DNA of 64,000 bases from Alteromonas lipotrueae (GTDB taxonomy: Bacteria > Pseudomonadota > Gammaproteobacteria > Enterobacterales > Alteromonadaceae): positions 284,580-348,579 of the forward strand of contig NZ_JAESDI010000004.1 in NCBI RefSeq assembly GCF_019249215.1. Reading direction: 5' to 3'. Positions 28,615-37,486 of the stretch are shown in pieces. Both the position numbers and the translations under genes were made by a program. The notes below the pieces were generated by a model. That model had not been told where the DNA came from and did not search any database. It saw only the letters and a list, made by a program, of their open reading frames with translations. How positions within the stretch are numbered: position 1 is the first letter of the stretch; every line of letters begins with the position of its first letter.

Positions 28615-29424
28615 CTAGTTTCTATCTCGAAACCACTTAGTTATGACGTTTTTATTACCCGCGGTCACCGGTTCGGCATAATGCATAGTATTAAAATTAG
28701 GCGTGCCTGTTTGGGTCAAATTATTCCATATCAGTGCTGCGCCTCGGCAGGGCTTTACCGACACGCCGATTTTTGTAAAGTGAGTATGCCCCCCCTCCAA
28801 GCTATCGTCTAAATAAATCATGCAAGTCCATGTCCGCTGGCCCCTTTTTTTTGCATGTTCTAGATACTGTGGAGTGCCTGGTGGGAAGAAATCAAAATGC
28901 GGTTTAAAATATTGCCCCTCCTCATAATGTTGCGCTTGAATCACCTCTTTTTCTCCTATGCCCAAACCTAAGAAGCTGACAATGCGGCTATCTATAGAGG
29001 TAACTAATGCACTATCCATGAAAGCGAGTTCGCAGGTTGAAGAAGTTCTGATCCCCTTAGCGGAAGGTGCACCAGTCAGTTTTGAAGGAGTAAGCTTACT
29101 TGAGGAAAGACTAATGACATCCTGGCACTCCTGCGCAGATAAAAAGTTATCAACGCGATAAAGCTGAACTACCTTTTCATCGTACAAACAGGCCACATTG
29201 TTAATTGAAGGCTGATGTAAAAAAGTGGGATATGCGAGCTTGCGATAAAATTCTACATCCCGATCAAAAACATAGTTTGCTGGTAAATTACTGGCTAAAA
29301 GCGTGCGAATTGTTTCTGCATCAAACCCATTTAGGGTCAACTGTTCAGCAATCACAGGCGGTGCCGTGCCAGCTAAAAGGTTTTTTACTACCCATGTTTT
29401 CCAGCGTGATGAAACGTGCTCCAC
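28615..29424 (-). CDS. 2-oxoglutarate/Fe(II) oxygenase, prolyl-4-hydroxylase-like
   Basis: 269 residues. The C-terminal half is a P4H-type jelly roll: the iron motif HxD in YFKPHFDFF, the distal iron-binding His in MHYAEPVTAGNKNVITKWFRDR, and the Lys that binds 2-oxoglutarate in that same segment. The N-terminal ~70 residues form a helical region. Such bacterial enzymes hydroxylate a protein prolyl or other residue; the target is unknown. It starts 25 bases after the pstS-like stop, so it is the last gene of a phoB-phoR-pstS-like operon. No signal peptide was seen, so it is probably cytoplasmic. Confidence 0.85.
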   Translation of the reverse strand: MEHVSSRWKTWVVKNLLAGTAPPVIAEQLTLNGFDAETIRTLLASNLPANYVFDRDVEFYRKLAYPTFLHQPSINNVACLYDEKVVQLYRVDNFLSAQECQDVISLSSSKLTPSKLTGAPSAKGIRTSSTCELAFMDSALVTSIDSRIVSFLGLGIGEKEVIQAQHYEEGQYFKPHFDFFPPGTPQYLEHAKKRGQRTWTCMIYLDDSLEGGHTHFTKIGVSVKPCRGAALIWNNLTQTGTPNFNTMHYAEPVTAGNKNVITKWFRDRN

Positions 29425-29449
29425 AATTATACACCTGCTTTTGCGCTAA

Positions 29450-30412
29450 CTAATCAACCAACCTACGCTGTCGTAGCAGCATATCTTCCCGAATAGGAAA
29501 GTACCCATCACGGGATACTTGTTCTTGCCCTTGTTCAGATAAAATATATCGCAAGAACTCCCTTTCAAGCGTAGGCAGCGGCTCACCAGGCTTTTTGTTT
29601 ATCACCAAATACAAGAAGCGAGAGAACGGATAAGACTCACTGCGTACGTTATCTATGGTAAGTGGCACTAACGAATCTTTAGTTTCACCTAACGGCAGCG
29701 CCCGCACCCCTGCGGTTTTATAACCATAGGCCGCATAACCCATGGCGCCTTTGCCTGACGCAACAGAAAGTACCACTGAAGCCGACCCTGGCTGCTCGTT
29801 TACCGTATTTCTAAAATCACCGTCACACATGGCTATAATTTTAAATAGCCCATAGGTTCCTGATACCGAGTTTCGCCCGTACAAGCGAATTGGGGCGCGA
29901 TATCCATTAGCATCAATGCCTAACTCCGACCATTTATTGATTGGTCCATCCCCACCACAAAATTGTGTTTGGGAGAAAATAGAATCAACTTGATTTAGGG
30001 TAAGCCCTTGCAATGGGTTTCTGCGTTCCACAAAAATAGCGATGGCATCCATCGCGACCTTAAGGACTAAAGGCGGATAACCGTGCTTGCGGGTAAAATC
30101 TCGAATTTCACTAGGCTTTAATTCTCGGCTCATTGGACCGATAGTGGCTGTACCTTCAATAAGCGCAGGGGGCGCAGTAGAAGACCCCGAAGCTTGAATT
30201 TGGAAACCCACCTGCGGATAGAGAGCTTTGAACTCTTGCGACCAAAAAGTCATTAAATTCGCGAGGGTGTCTGAACCTACCGAAGTGATCTTTCCTGCCA
30301 CCCCAGGTTGGCGTTCGTATTCTAGCTCATGGGCAGTTTCAGCCCTCACCGAGCCTGATACAAGAAGCAATACAGCCACATTGCACAAGGCGATGAATTG
30401 CTTTATTCGCAT
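29450..30412 (-). CDS. PstS-like phosphate-binding protein
   Basis: 320-residue periplasmic binding protein. Signal peptide MRIKQFIALCNVAVLLLVSGSVRA; phosphate-loop style motifs TSVGSDTLANLM, SGSSTAPPALIEG, GRNSVSGTYGLF; typical PstS C-terminal pattern LSEQGQEQVSRDGYFPI. It abuts phoR directly (the start codon follows the phoR stop with no gap). No pstC, pstA or pstB occurs nearby, so it may deliver phosphate to a transporter encoded elsewhere, or act as a sensor-side protein for PhoR. Confidence 0.88.
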   Translation of the reverse strand: MRIKQFIALCNVAVLLLVSGSVRAETAHELEYERQPGVAGKITSVGSDTLANLMTFWSQEFKALYPQVGFQIQASGSSTAPPALIEGTATIGPMSRELKPSEIRDFTRKHGYPPLVLKVAMDAIAIFVERRNPLQGLTLNQVDSIFSQTQFCGGDGPINKWSELGIDANGYRAPIRLYGRNSVSGTYGLFKIIAMCDGDFRNTVNEQPGSASVVLSVASGKGAMGYAAYGYKTAGVRALPLGETKDSLVPLTIDNVRSESYPFSRFLYLVINKKPGEPLPTLEREFLRYILSEQGQEQVSRDGYFPIREDMLLRQRRLVD

Positions 30413-31714
30413 TTAACTTTGCTCCGCAATTAACTCTTTATCCAGCACAAAGGAAAACTGGCTGCCGTCACCTAATGTGCTCGCAATGTCTAAACGTGAA
30501 TTGTGATGGCTAAGTACGTGCTTCACTATCGACAACCCTAACCCGGAACCACCGGTCTTGCGAGACCGTGCTTTATCGACACGGTAAAAACGCTCGGTAA
30601 GTCGATTCAGGTGATTAGATTCAATACCGTCACCATTATCGTGCACCGCGAACTTTGCGCCTTCCTCATCCTGCCGCCAATATACATGAATTTCACCACC
30701 AGGTGGAGTGTAGTGCACGGCATTAAATACTAAGTTAGAACAAGCACTTCGCAGCTCGGTTTCAACCCCAAAAACTTTAAGGTCAGTATCAATATGAAAC
30801 TCAATGTGATGCTGTTTTTCTTTATTCAGCGCCTGCGCTTCTCGCTCTATCTGAGAAAGTACCGTGGGAATATTAACCACATTTTCGTAAATGCGTTCAG
30901 AGCTGGCTTCAATGCGAGACAACACCAATAAATCTTCAATCAAATTTTGCATACGATGAGTTTGCGCCGTCATTTCCTTCATGGCTTTTTGCATAAAAGG
31001 ATCGGCAGTCTCATCCACCGGCAAAATTTCTAAATACCCATTAATTACCGTAAGGGGTGTTCTTAATTCATGTGACACATTGGCGACAAAATCTTTACGC
31101 ATGGCCTCTAACTGAGAAACACGGGTAATATCACGCGCAATTAACAACAGGTGTTCGTCACCATAAGGCATAACCCGATATTCAAAGGTTTTATGCGGGT
31201 TGGTGGGTGATGGTACTTCAATAGGATATTTGAAATTTCCAGCATGGAAGTACTGAATAAACTCTGGGTGACGTAGTAAATTATCGAGCCTTCTGCCCGC
31301 ATCCTGTGGCCACTTCAAGCCCAAATCCAGCCGAGCTAAGCGGTTACACCAAATAATACATGCTTTTGAATCCACCACTACCGCGGCATCGGGTAAGGCT
31401 TCAGAGCCCTCACGAAATCGCTTCACGAGTTCACCTAGCTCTTTACGCTTATTTCTGTTTCTGCGCTGTAGGTAATAAATGCCTTCGTAAATATGTTCCC
31501 ACACACCACGCACGGTGGGCGGTGACATTTTACGACTATGCCACAACCAGCGATTAAGCTTGTATAAATGCCAATAGTTGAAGATAAGCAGCAAGGTGGC
31601 GCCAATGGCTACAGCAAATAACATGTCATTCATATACCAACCGATTAGCGCGAATACCAAAAGGTATAGCACTAGTCGAAGGGTACTTCTCAGCCATGAG
31701 AACGGGTAGTACAT
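30413..31714 (-). CDS. phoR: Phosphate regulon sensor histidine kinase PhoR
   Basis: 433 residues, same length class as E. coli PhoR (431). Two N-terminal membrane helices (about 10-45), a PhoR-type linker, a PAS domain (about 100-195), HisKA with phospho-acceptor H215 in NVSHELRTPLTVINGYLE, and HATPase with NLVFNAVHYTP, HDNGDGI and GGSGLGLSIVKH. It would phosphorylate PhoB when phosphate is low. Follows phoB by 73 bases that contain a stable hairpin. Confidence 0.95.
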   Translation of the reverse strand: MYYPFSWLRSTLRLVLYLLVFALIGWYMNDMLFAVAIGATLLLIFNYWHLYKLNRWLWHSRKMSPPTVRGVWEHIYEGIYYLQRRNRNKRKELGELVKRFREGSEALPDAAVVVDSKACIIWCNRLARLDLGLKWPQDAGRRLDNLLRHPEFIQYFHAGNFKYPIEVPSPTNPHKTFEYRVMPYGDEHLLLIARDITRVSQLEAMRKDFVANVSHELRTPLTVINGYLEILPVDETADPFMQKAMKEMTAQTHRMQNLIEDLLVLSRIEASSERIYENVVNIPTVLSQIEREAQALNKEKQHHIEFHIDTDLKVFGVETELRSACSNLVFNAVHYTPPGGEIHVYWRQDEEGAKFAVHDNGDGIESNHLNRLTERFYRVDKARSRKTGGSGLGLSIVKHVLSHHNSRLDIASTLGDGSQFSFVLDKELIAEQS

Positions 31715-31751
31715 AGTGAATGCGCCCTGAAACAGTGAAACGCGGAGAGCG

Positions 31752-31774
31752 AAGAGACGCTATCGGCGTCTCTT
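31752..31774 (-). promoter_or_regulatory. Perfect 9-bp stem-loop between phoB and phoR
   Basis: AAGAGACGC and GCGTCTCTT flank the 5-base loop. There is no T-run after it on the minus strand, so an intercistronic processing or stabilising element is more likely than a terminator. Confidence 0.55.
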
Positions 31775-31787
31775 ATCCGCTGGGAAT

Positions 31788-32477
31788 TTAGAGTTTGGTA
31801 GAGAAACGGTAACCGGCTCCACGCACGGTTTGAATCATAGCATCATGCCCATGACGAGAGATAGCTTTGCGTAAACGTCTGATATGCACATCAACCGTTC
31901 TATCTTCCACATATACATTCGTCCCCCAGACATTGTCGAGTAATAGCTCACGGCTATAAACGCGCTCTGGATGGGTCATGAAGAAGTGTAGAAGTTTAAA
32001 CTCGGTTGGACCCATGTCTAACGGATCTTCGTTGGCCATAACGCGATGAGACACAGGCTCAAGTTTCAAGCCGTTAAATTCAATAGGCTCTTCATTTGAC
32101 GTAGGCGTTACTCGTCGCATCACCGCTTTTATTCGAGCAATAAGCTCTTTAGGTGAGAACGGTTTAGTGACGTAATCGTCAGCACCCGCATCAAGACCGC
32201 GAATTTTATCTTCTTCTTCGCCTCTTGCGGTAAGCATGATCACTGGGATATCACGAGTGAACTCATGTTGCTTTAAACTCTTGGCCAATTGAACGCCGCT
32301 TCCACCGGGTAGCATCCAATCGAGTAAGATTAAATCTGGGTAAGGTTCACATATTTTTTCTTGTGCTATGTCGTAATCTTCGGCTTCAATAATATTAAAA
32401 CCAGATTGCTCTAACACAAACTTAAGCATTTCACGGATGGGCGCTTCGTCCTCAACCACCAAAACTGTACGAGACAT
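31788..32477 (-). CDS. phoB: Phosphate regulon response regulator PhoB
   Basis: 229 residues. Receiver domain with [12 protein letters not shown], phospho-acceptor D53 in [11 protein letters not shown] and the conserved lysine in [12 protein letters not shown]-terminal winged-helix DNA-binding domain with [22 protein letters not shown] and [16 protein letters not shown]. The start is ATG at 32477, giving [11 protein letters not shown] as in other PhoB proteins and with AGGA nine bases upstream; the upstream in-frame ATG would add seven residues. Heads the phoB-phoR-pstS-like-oxygenase operon. Confidence 0.96.
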   Translation of the reverse strand: MSRTVLVVEDEAPIREMLKFVLEQSGFNIIEAEDYDIAQEKICEPYPDLILLDWMLPGGSGVQLAKSLKQHEFTRDIPVIMLTARGEEEDKIRGLDAGADDYVTKPFSPKELIARIKAVMRRVTPTSNEEPIEFNGLKLEPVSHRVMANEDPLDMGPTEFKLLHFFMTHPERVYSRELLLDNVWGTNVYVEDRTVDVHIRRLRKAISRHGHDAMIQTVRGAGYRFSTKL

Positions 32478-32525
32478 TATTATTTTCCTGCTCATCACAA
32501 AACGCCGCTATTATTAATGTGCACT

Positions 32526-32543
32526 GTGACACTTTTATTAAAA
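32526..32543 (-). promoter_or_regulatory. Pho-box-like element before phoB
   Basis: Minus strand reads TTTTAATAAAAGTGTCAC: half-sites 4/7 and 5/7 to CTGTCAT with an AAAA spacer, then ten bases later AATAAT (5/6 of a -10 hexamer). It lies 49-66 bases before the phoB start, consistent with autoregulation. It overlaps a possible sigma70 promoter, described separately. Confidence 0.45.
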
Positions 32544-32563
32544 CGATTACATTAATGTGTCAA
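32535..32563 (-). promoter_or_regulatory. Sigma70-like promoter of phoB
   Basis: On the minus strand TTGACA (32563-32558) and TAATAA (32540-32535) are spaced by exactly 17 bases. This could give basal phoB expression. The same bases can be read on the plus strand as another weak Pho-like pair, ATTACAT-TAAT-GTGTCAA at 32546-32563, facing the kinase gene at 32680. Confidence 0.5.
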
Positions 32564-32679
32564 GTTTTCTACAAAGATAGGTTATATTTTCTTCATAGAG
32601 GTTGCTTGTTTATTCATACATTTACGCATATTCTTGGCAATAAAGGTCAAGTAAATTGTAGACAGAGGAATGTTGTTCA

Positions 32680-34416
32680 ATGGCGGCGGTAAAAACTGGG
32701 TTATCAAGAAAACTGCTGACACGAGTGCTCTCTGTATACTTCATTCTTACGCTTATTGTTACCGTTGGACAGATTTTCACTGAGTATTTAAGCACCAAAG
32801 ATCATGTTGAAGACGAATTACAAACTTTAAAAAACACCTTCTCAACCAGCTTAACCCGCGCCCTGTGGGAATTGAACACCGAACAAGCAAGCTCAATAGC
32901 AGAGGGGCTATTAGAGCTTCCTATTGTTGAAGGTGTGCAAGTTAGAGATGAAAATGGCAATCAAATTGCCGACTACGGATTAAGTATTCAGCGTGCTCGT
33001 TCCCCCATTGAAGAAGAACTTATAGAAGACCACCGAGGTGGTATTTTTAGCTATAGCTTTCCATTAATATTTAAATTTTCAGGCAGGGAATCAACCGTAG
33101 GCGATGTCACGCTATACTCAAGTTTCGATACTATTTTTGGCCGCATCGAAATTGGGATCTTTTTTCTTATTGGTAATGCGTTAATAAAAACGACCTTCTT
33201 GGTATTTCTTTTTATGACCGCGTTTCGCACCATGCTGTCGGAACCCTTGGCTGAAATTACCCATCAAATGGAAGGGTTCGACCCGCTTCATCCGGAAGAA
33301 AGTAAGCTTTCAGTAAAAATAAGTGACGATAATGAATTACTGCAACTTAAAGAATCGTACAACAATGTTATCGACGATTTAATTGTATCTAATAACAAGT
33401 TAACTAGTGCACAAAATCAGCTGTCACATGCCAATAAAAAGCTAGACGATCAGAACCTTATTCTAGAGCAAGAAGTTGCCAAGAAAACATCTTCGCTCTC
33501 TCAAATTATGCTTAGCCTCGAACAGCAAAAAGACGAACTTATCGCAAACCAAAGAGAGCTTCGACAAGAGAACGAAAACAGGCAATACATAGAAGACGAG
33601 CTTCGCAAAAGAAATACGGAATTAGCGAACTCAATGGGAAATTTACAACTCGCCAAAGACCAATTGGTAGAGTCTGAGCGCATGGCCTCTCTTGGCGGTT
33701 TGGTCGCGGGGATTACCCATGATGTGAATACGCCACTGGGTGTTGGTGTCACCGCAGCCAGTTTTTTACAAGAGCGACTCGATAACTTAAAAACTGGTTT
33801 TGAAGAAAAAAGCCTGACGACTAAAAACATGGAAAACTTCATTAATGAAGCAGAACAAACAGCGAATCTCCTCTTAACTAACTTAAATAGAGCGTCTGAG
33901 CTTATCGCTAGCTTCAAACAAGTCGCGGTGGATCAAACCAGCGAAACTGAGCGAGAGATAAACCTTAACGATTATATTCGTGACATCATTAAATCGCTTA
34001 AACCAAGCTTCAAGCATAGTAATCATGACATTGTGGTACATTGTCCTGAAGATCTTTATATTCGCTGTGCACCAGGAGCCATTGCCCAAATTGTAACAAA
34101 CATGATTGTAAATTCGTTGGTCCATGGTTTTGAAGACACTAACGATGGCAAAATTACGCTAGATGTGAGTGCTGATAACAACACCATAGAAATGCGTTAC
34201 GGTGACAACGGAAAAGGCTTGTCCAATGATGACTTAGACAAGTTGTTTGACGCATTCTTTACCACTAAACGGGGAGAAGGGGGCAGCGGACTTGGCACAC
34301 ACATTATGTACAATCTTGTTACTCAATCTTTGTCTGGCCACATTGAAGCGCAGAGCAAACCTGGCGAGGGCCTTCAATACACCATTCGCTTTCCGATGAA
34401 GAGTAAACCTGCTTAA
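32680..34416 (+). CDS. Membrane sensor histidine kinase, orphan
   Basis: 578 residues. Two transmembrane helices (about 15-32 and 160-185) enclose a periplasmic sensor of about 125 residues; a long cytoplasmic coiled coil (about 230-330) leads to a HisKA-like segment MASLGGLVAGITHDVNTPLGVG with the phospho-acceptor histidine in THDVNTP, then HATPase motifs NMIVNSLVHGFE, YGDNGKGL and GGSGLGTHIMYNLV. No response regulator gene is adjacent other than divergent phoB. The ligand is unknown. The H-box with N in place of the more usual R/T resembles the HWE-distant DctB/NtrB-like group of kinases. Confidence 0.82.
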   Translation: MAAVKTGLSRKLLTRVLSVYFILTLIVTVGQIFTEYLSTKDHVEDELQTLKNTFSTSLTRALWELNTEQASSIAEGLLELPIVEGVQVRDENGNQIADYGLSIQRARSPIEEELIEDHRGGIFSYSFPLIFKFSGRESTVGDVTLYSSFDTIFGRIEIGIFFLIGNALIKTTFLVFLFMTAFRTMLSEPLAEITHQMEGFDPLHPEESKLSVKISDDNELLQLKESYNNVIDDLIVSNNKLTSAQNQLSHANKKLDDQNLILEQEVAKKTSSLSQIMLSLEQQKDELIANQRELRQENENRQYIEDELRKRNTELANSMGNLQLAKDQLVESERMASLGGLVAGITHDVNTPLGVGVTAASFLQERLDNLKTGFEEKSLTTKNMENFINEAEQTANLLLTNLNRASELIASFKQVAVDQTSETEREINLNDYIRDIIKSLKPSFKHSNHDIVVHCPEDLYIRCAPGAIAQIVTNMIVNSLVHGFEDTNDGKITLDVSADNNTIEMRYGDNGKGLSNDDLDKLFDAFFTTKRGEGGSGLGTHIMYNLVTQSLSGHIEAQSKPGEGLQYTIRFPMKSKPA

Positions 34417-34509
34417 CAAAAAATCTCTTTAGCTCCCGTACTATATCCGTTGCACCGCATTCGCTAGCTTGGTACGCTTGCCCACCATTTTTAAAAGAGA
34501 TAGCCTCAA

Positions 34510-35421
34510 ATGTGGTTTAAAAATATAAAAGCCTACCAATTTACACAGCCACTTTCCCTTGACGATGGCGATCTGGAGCGCGTGCTAAGCGAACAAGCTT
34601 TTCGCCCTTGTAAGAGTCAAGACTTAGCCACTATGGGCTTTGCCTCCCCTTTCTCTCAAGCTGGCAAACAAGGCACCATGTTTCAGCGCGTTGGACAACG
34701 TTACTGGCTTACCGTTAAGAAACAAGAAAAACTACTGCCTGCCGCGGTGATTAATGCCGAACTGGACGATATGGTTGCCAAAATTGAAATGGAAACCGGT
34801 TCGCCTGTGGGGAAAAAGGCGAAAGCCGATCTTAAGCAGGAAATTCAAACTCGCTTGTTACCTCAAGCGTTTACTAAAAACACTTATACCCATGGGTTTA
34901 TATCGTTAGAAGATAACCTTGTGGCTGTTGATGCATCTGCCGATGGCAAAGCTGAAGCCTTTTTAGCATTGGTAAGAAAAGCCATTGGCTCACTGCCTGT
35001 TGTGCCTTTAGCACGACACAGTTTGCAGTCTGAACTTACTCACTGGCTTACTGATGCTGCGCCAGATGGCATAGCACTACTTGAAGAAGCTGAGTTCAAG
35101 TCGACAGATGATGCTGGCAGCATTATTCGCTGCAAAAACCAGCCTCTTGATAGTGATGAAATCACGATTCATTTGGATGCAGGAAAGCTGGTACAAAAAG
35201 TGGCTTTTGAATACCAAGATACCCTAACGGCTGTTATTGCTGAAGACGGTTCGCTAAAGCGTATTAAGTTTACCGATAGATTAAAAGAAGAGACTGAAGA
35301 CATTCCTAAAGACCAAGTTGAAGCGCGCTTAGATGCGGAATTTGCGTTGATGTCTGCAGAGCTTTGTACTTTGCTAAACTTCTTGCGAGAAACGCTCAAC
35401 TTGAATGACGCTAACACGTAA
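34510..35421 (+). CDS. rdgC: Recombination-associated protein RdgC
   Basis: 303 residues, identical in length to E. coli RdgC. RdgC is a ring-shaped DNA-binding dimer that limits RecA loading. The N-terminus MWFKNIKAYQFTQPL and the RPCKSQDLATMGF, TYTHGFISL and SELTHWL regions are characteristic. Monocistronic with a clear terminator. Confidence 0.95.
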   Translation: MWFKNIKAYQFTQPLSLDDGDLERVLSEQAFRPCKSQDLATMGFASPFSQAGKQGTMFQRVGQRYWLTVKKQEKLLPAAVINAELDDMVAKIEMETGSPVGKKAKADLKQEIQTRLLPQAFTKNTYTHGFISLEDNLVAVDASADGKAEAFLALVRKAIGSLPVVPLARHSLQSELTHWLTDAAPDGIALLEEAEFKSTDDAGSIIRCKNQPLDSDEITIHLDAGKLVQKVAFEYQDTLTAVIAEDGSLKRIKFTDRLKEETEDIPKDQVEARLDAEFALMSAELCTLLNFLRETLNLNDANT

Positions 35422-35451
35422 TATCATTTTCAACTAGCGCATAACTAATAC

Positions 35452-35497
35452 GTGTTGAGCAGTGCCTCATAGGCACCGCTTAACACTTTATTTATCT
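35452..35497 (+). terminator. Terminator after rdgC
   Basis: Long stem GTGTTGAGCAGTGCC / GGCACCGCTTAACAC with two mismatched pairs and a 5-base loop, followed by TTTATTTATC; 30 bases past the rdgC stop. Confidence 0.75.
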
Positions 35498-35540
35498 TAC
35501 CCTCCAGCTTTGCATCTAACCATTTGCCTGTCATCTGCCT

Positions 35541-36107
35541 CTACAGCACCGGATAGTGGATAATATTAATAAACCGAGTTTCCCCACTTTCGTCTTTATA
35601 GCCATGTACTTGATCGGCCTTTATTAAATACTGCTCGCCTGCCGTGATGGTTTTACTCTCATCGCCTTGCCTCAAGGTTAACCTGCCCTCAATACAATGA
35701 ATATGCTCTGTCACCCCACTTTGATGGGCGGTTGAACACTGCTCATGAAAATGCGTTAAGGTAATCTCAAAGACCTCAAAACCTTTGTTTACATCAAAAG
35801 GAAAAAGGGTTTTCACTTGCATGTTTGGATCGTGAATAAAGCCGTGATTAACGTCGAATTCAGACTGTGCGTTTGACGCTATAAAGGAGGAAAACGACGC
35901 GTTTAACCCTGTCGCAATCTTCCACAAGGTAGCGATAGTAGGGCTTGATTCTTGCCGCTCTATTTGGCCTAACATAGCTTTAGACACACCGGTTAGCGTG
36001 GCGGTTTTATCAAGAGACAAGCCCATATCATTACGTAATTGCTTCAAACGCGTAGAAATACTTAACGAAAAATCCCCCGCATGTAGTGCATCGCTGTTGT
36101 TATTCAT
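35541..36107 (-). CDS. XRE-family regulator with cupin domain
   Basis: 188 residues. N-terminal helix-turn-helix (about 15-70: LKQLRNDMGLSLDKTATLTGV, SKAMLGQIERQESSPTIATL) followed by a C-terminal cupin barrel (about 105-185: HIHCIEGRLTLRQGD, ITAGEQYLIKADQVHGYKD). These proteins usually repress a divergent transporter or catabolic gene and sense a small molecule through the cupin. Here the divergent gene encodes a BenE-family transporter, and two palindromes lie between the two genes, so local regulation is very likely. Confidence 0.9.
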   Translation of the reverse strand: MNNNSDALHAGDFSLSISTRLKQLRNDMGLSLDKTATLTGVSKAMLGQIERQESSPTIATLWKIATGLNASFSSFIASNAQSEFDVNHGFIHDPNMQVKTLFPFDVNKGFEVFEITLTHFHEQCSTAHQSGVTEHIHCIEGRLTLRQGDESKTITAGEQYLIKADQVHGYKDESGETRFINIIHYPVL

Positions 36108-36171
36108 ATGTCACTGCTACTTATCGAATACCCACAAATAGAATCGATTGAGTATTTTAAAAACAAAATAC

Positions 36172-36193
36172 CTTGTGCGTTATAACGCACAAG
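36172..36193. promoter_or_regulatory. Palindromic operator 1 (22-bp perfect)
   Basis: The core GTGCGTTATAACGCAC is extended by three complementary bases on each side to a perfect 22-bp palindrome. A second near-identical copy is centred 38 bp away. Located between the XRE-cupin gene and the BenE transporter gene; probable binding site of the regulator. Confidence 0.85.
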
Positions 36194-36211
36194 TGTAAAG
36201 TAAGTTAAACT

Positions 36212-36229
36212 TGTACGTTATAACGCACA
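36212..36229. promoter_or_regulatory. Palindromic operator 2
   Basis: TGTACGTTATAACGCACA, an 18-bp palindrome with a single mismatched pair, sharing the GTTATAACGCAC core of operator 1. It lies 46-63 bases before the BenE start, in promoter position. Confidence 0.82.
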
Positions 36230-36274
36230 GAGTATGAAGTAATTTTGAAACGGGTTCAAATCATTGAGGCAAAG

Positions 36275-37438
36275 ATGAAATCAAAATGGCAGATTAGCCA
36301 CATTTCTTCAGGGTTAACCGCAGTCACCGTTGGCTATAGCAGCGCCGTTGTTATTGTTATCGATGTTGCCCGTAAAGCGGGGGCGAGCCCAGATATGGTC
36401 ATAAGCTGGCTTCTCGCATTAGGCTTAGGAATGGGCATTTCCTGTATCTTCTATTCTTGGCTAATGAAAATGCCAGTGGTCACCGCCTGGTCTACCCCTG
36501 GTGCGGCCTTTTTATTAGGTAGCGTTGAACAGTACAGCCTTCCTGAAAGTATTGGCGCCTTTATCATCTGCGCAGTACTTTCCCTAGTTACCGCGCAAAG
36601 TCGCAGTTTGCTCAATCAAATAAGCCGAATTCCTGCAAGTATCTCATCAGCGCTTCTGGCAGGTATTTTACTGCCTATCTGCATATCAATATTCACTGAT
36701 GTAGAACAATACCCTTATATCGTTGCCGGTTTTCTGGCAATCTATCTTATTGGAAGCCGCTTTTTCCCTCGCTACCTTATGTTGTGTTTACTGGCCGTTT
36801 CTATCGCTACAAGTAGCTGGTTAAACCAAGCGCTCGCGTTAACGCTCGCACTACCAACCCTCGTATGGGTAAGCCCTGAATTTTCAGTAACCGCCTCTAT
36901 AGGGCTTGCCGTTCCCCTGTATATTATCACTACCCTTTCTCAGAATTTACCTGGCATTGCGATACATCATGCCCACGGTTATCACCCCGACCATAAAAAA
37001 GTGCTAAGCGGCATTGCAATATTGCAGGGTGTGCTGGCGCCGTTTGGCGGGTTCACGTTTAATCTTGCGGCAATAACCGCAGCTTTGTGTATGGGGGAAG
37101 AAGCAGACAAAGATAAAACCCAGCGCTACAAAGCGGCCATTGCCGCAGGCATTGGCTACCTATTTATGGGTCTGCTCGCGTCTGTTGTGGTGGTTCTATT
37201 CGTTTCAATGCCTCCTATTGTGGTGCACTTACTGGCAGGGCTTGCGCTACTGGCTACCTTACAAGCCGCCTTGGTTAAAACGGTAGAAAGTGACAAGTAC
37301 CGTCACGCAGCCTTGGTCACCTTTTTATGTACGGCGTCAGGCTTCAGTCTTTTCTCCATCACGTCAGCGGTGTGGGGCCTATTACTGGGCTTATTACTCA
37401 TGTTGGTTGAAAGCAACAAACAAAAAAGCCGAGCATAA
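36275..37438 (+). CDS. BenE-family benzoate/proton symporter
   Basis: 387 residues, about 11-12 transmembrane helices. Family features: MPVVTAWSTPGAAFL, LPGIAIHHAHGY and FGGFTFNLAAITAALCMGEEADKD. BenE proteins are annotated as benzoate:H+ symporters but many members have other aromatic or unknown substrates. I chose ATG at 36275, which has GAGG six bases upstream; an in-frame TTG 30 bases earlier lies too close to operator 2. No benzoate catabolic genes are nearby, so the substrate is uncertain. Confidence 0.88.
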   Translation: MKSKWQISHISSGLTAVTVGYSSAVVIVIDVARKAGASPDMVISWLLALGLGMGISCIFYSWLMKMPVVTAWSTPGAAFLLGSVEQYSLPESIGAFIICAVLSLVTAQSRSLLNQISRIPASISSALLAGILLPICISIFTDVEQYPYIVAGFLAIYLIGSRFFPRYLMLCLLAVSIATSSWLNQALALTLALPTLVWVSPEFSVTASIGLAVPLYIITTLSQNLPGIAIHHAHGYHPDHKKVLSGIAILQGVLAPFGGFTFNLAAITAALCMGEEADKDKTQRYKAAIAAGIGYLFMGLLASVVVVLFVSMPPIVVHLLAGLALLATLQAALVKTVESDKYRHAALVTFLCTASGFSLFSITSAVWGLLLGLLLMLVESNKQKSRA

Positions 37439-37448
37439 GTTCGGCTTT
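37425..37448. terminator. Bidirectional terminator between benE-like and HDOD genes
   Basis: AAAGCCGA / TCGGCTTT stem with an 8-base loop that contains the transporter stop codon. It is followed by TTAATTA on the plus strand and by TTTTTTG on the minus strand, so it can serve both convergent genes; it is stronger for the minus one. Confidence 0.8.
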
Positions 37449-37486
37449 AATTAGTCATGCTTTACTCGCATTATTGTAGCAAAGCG

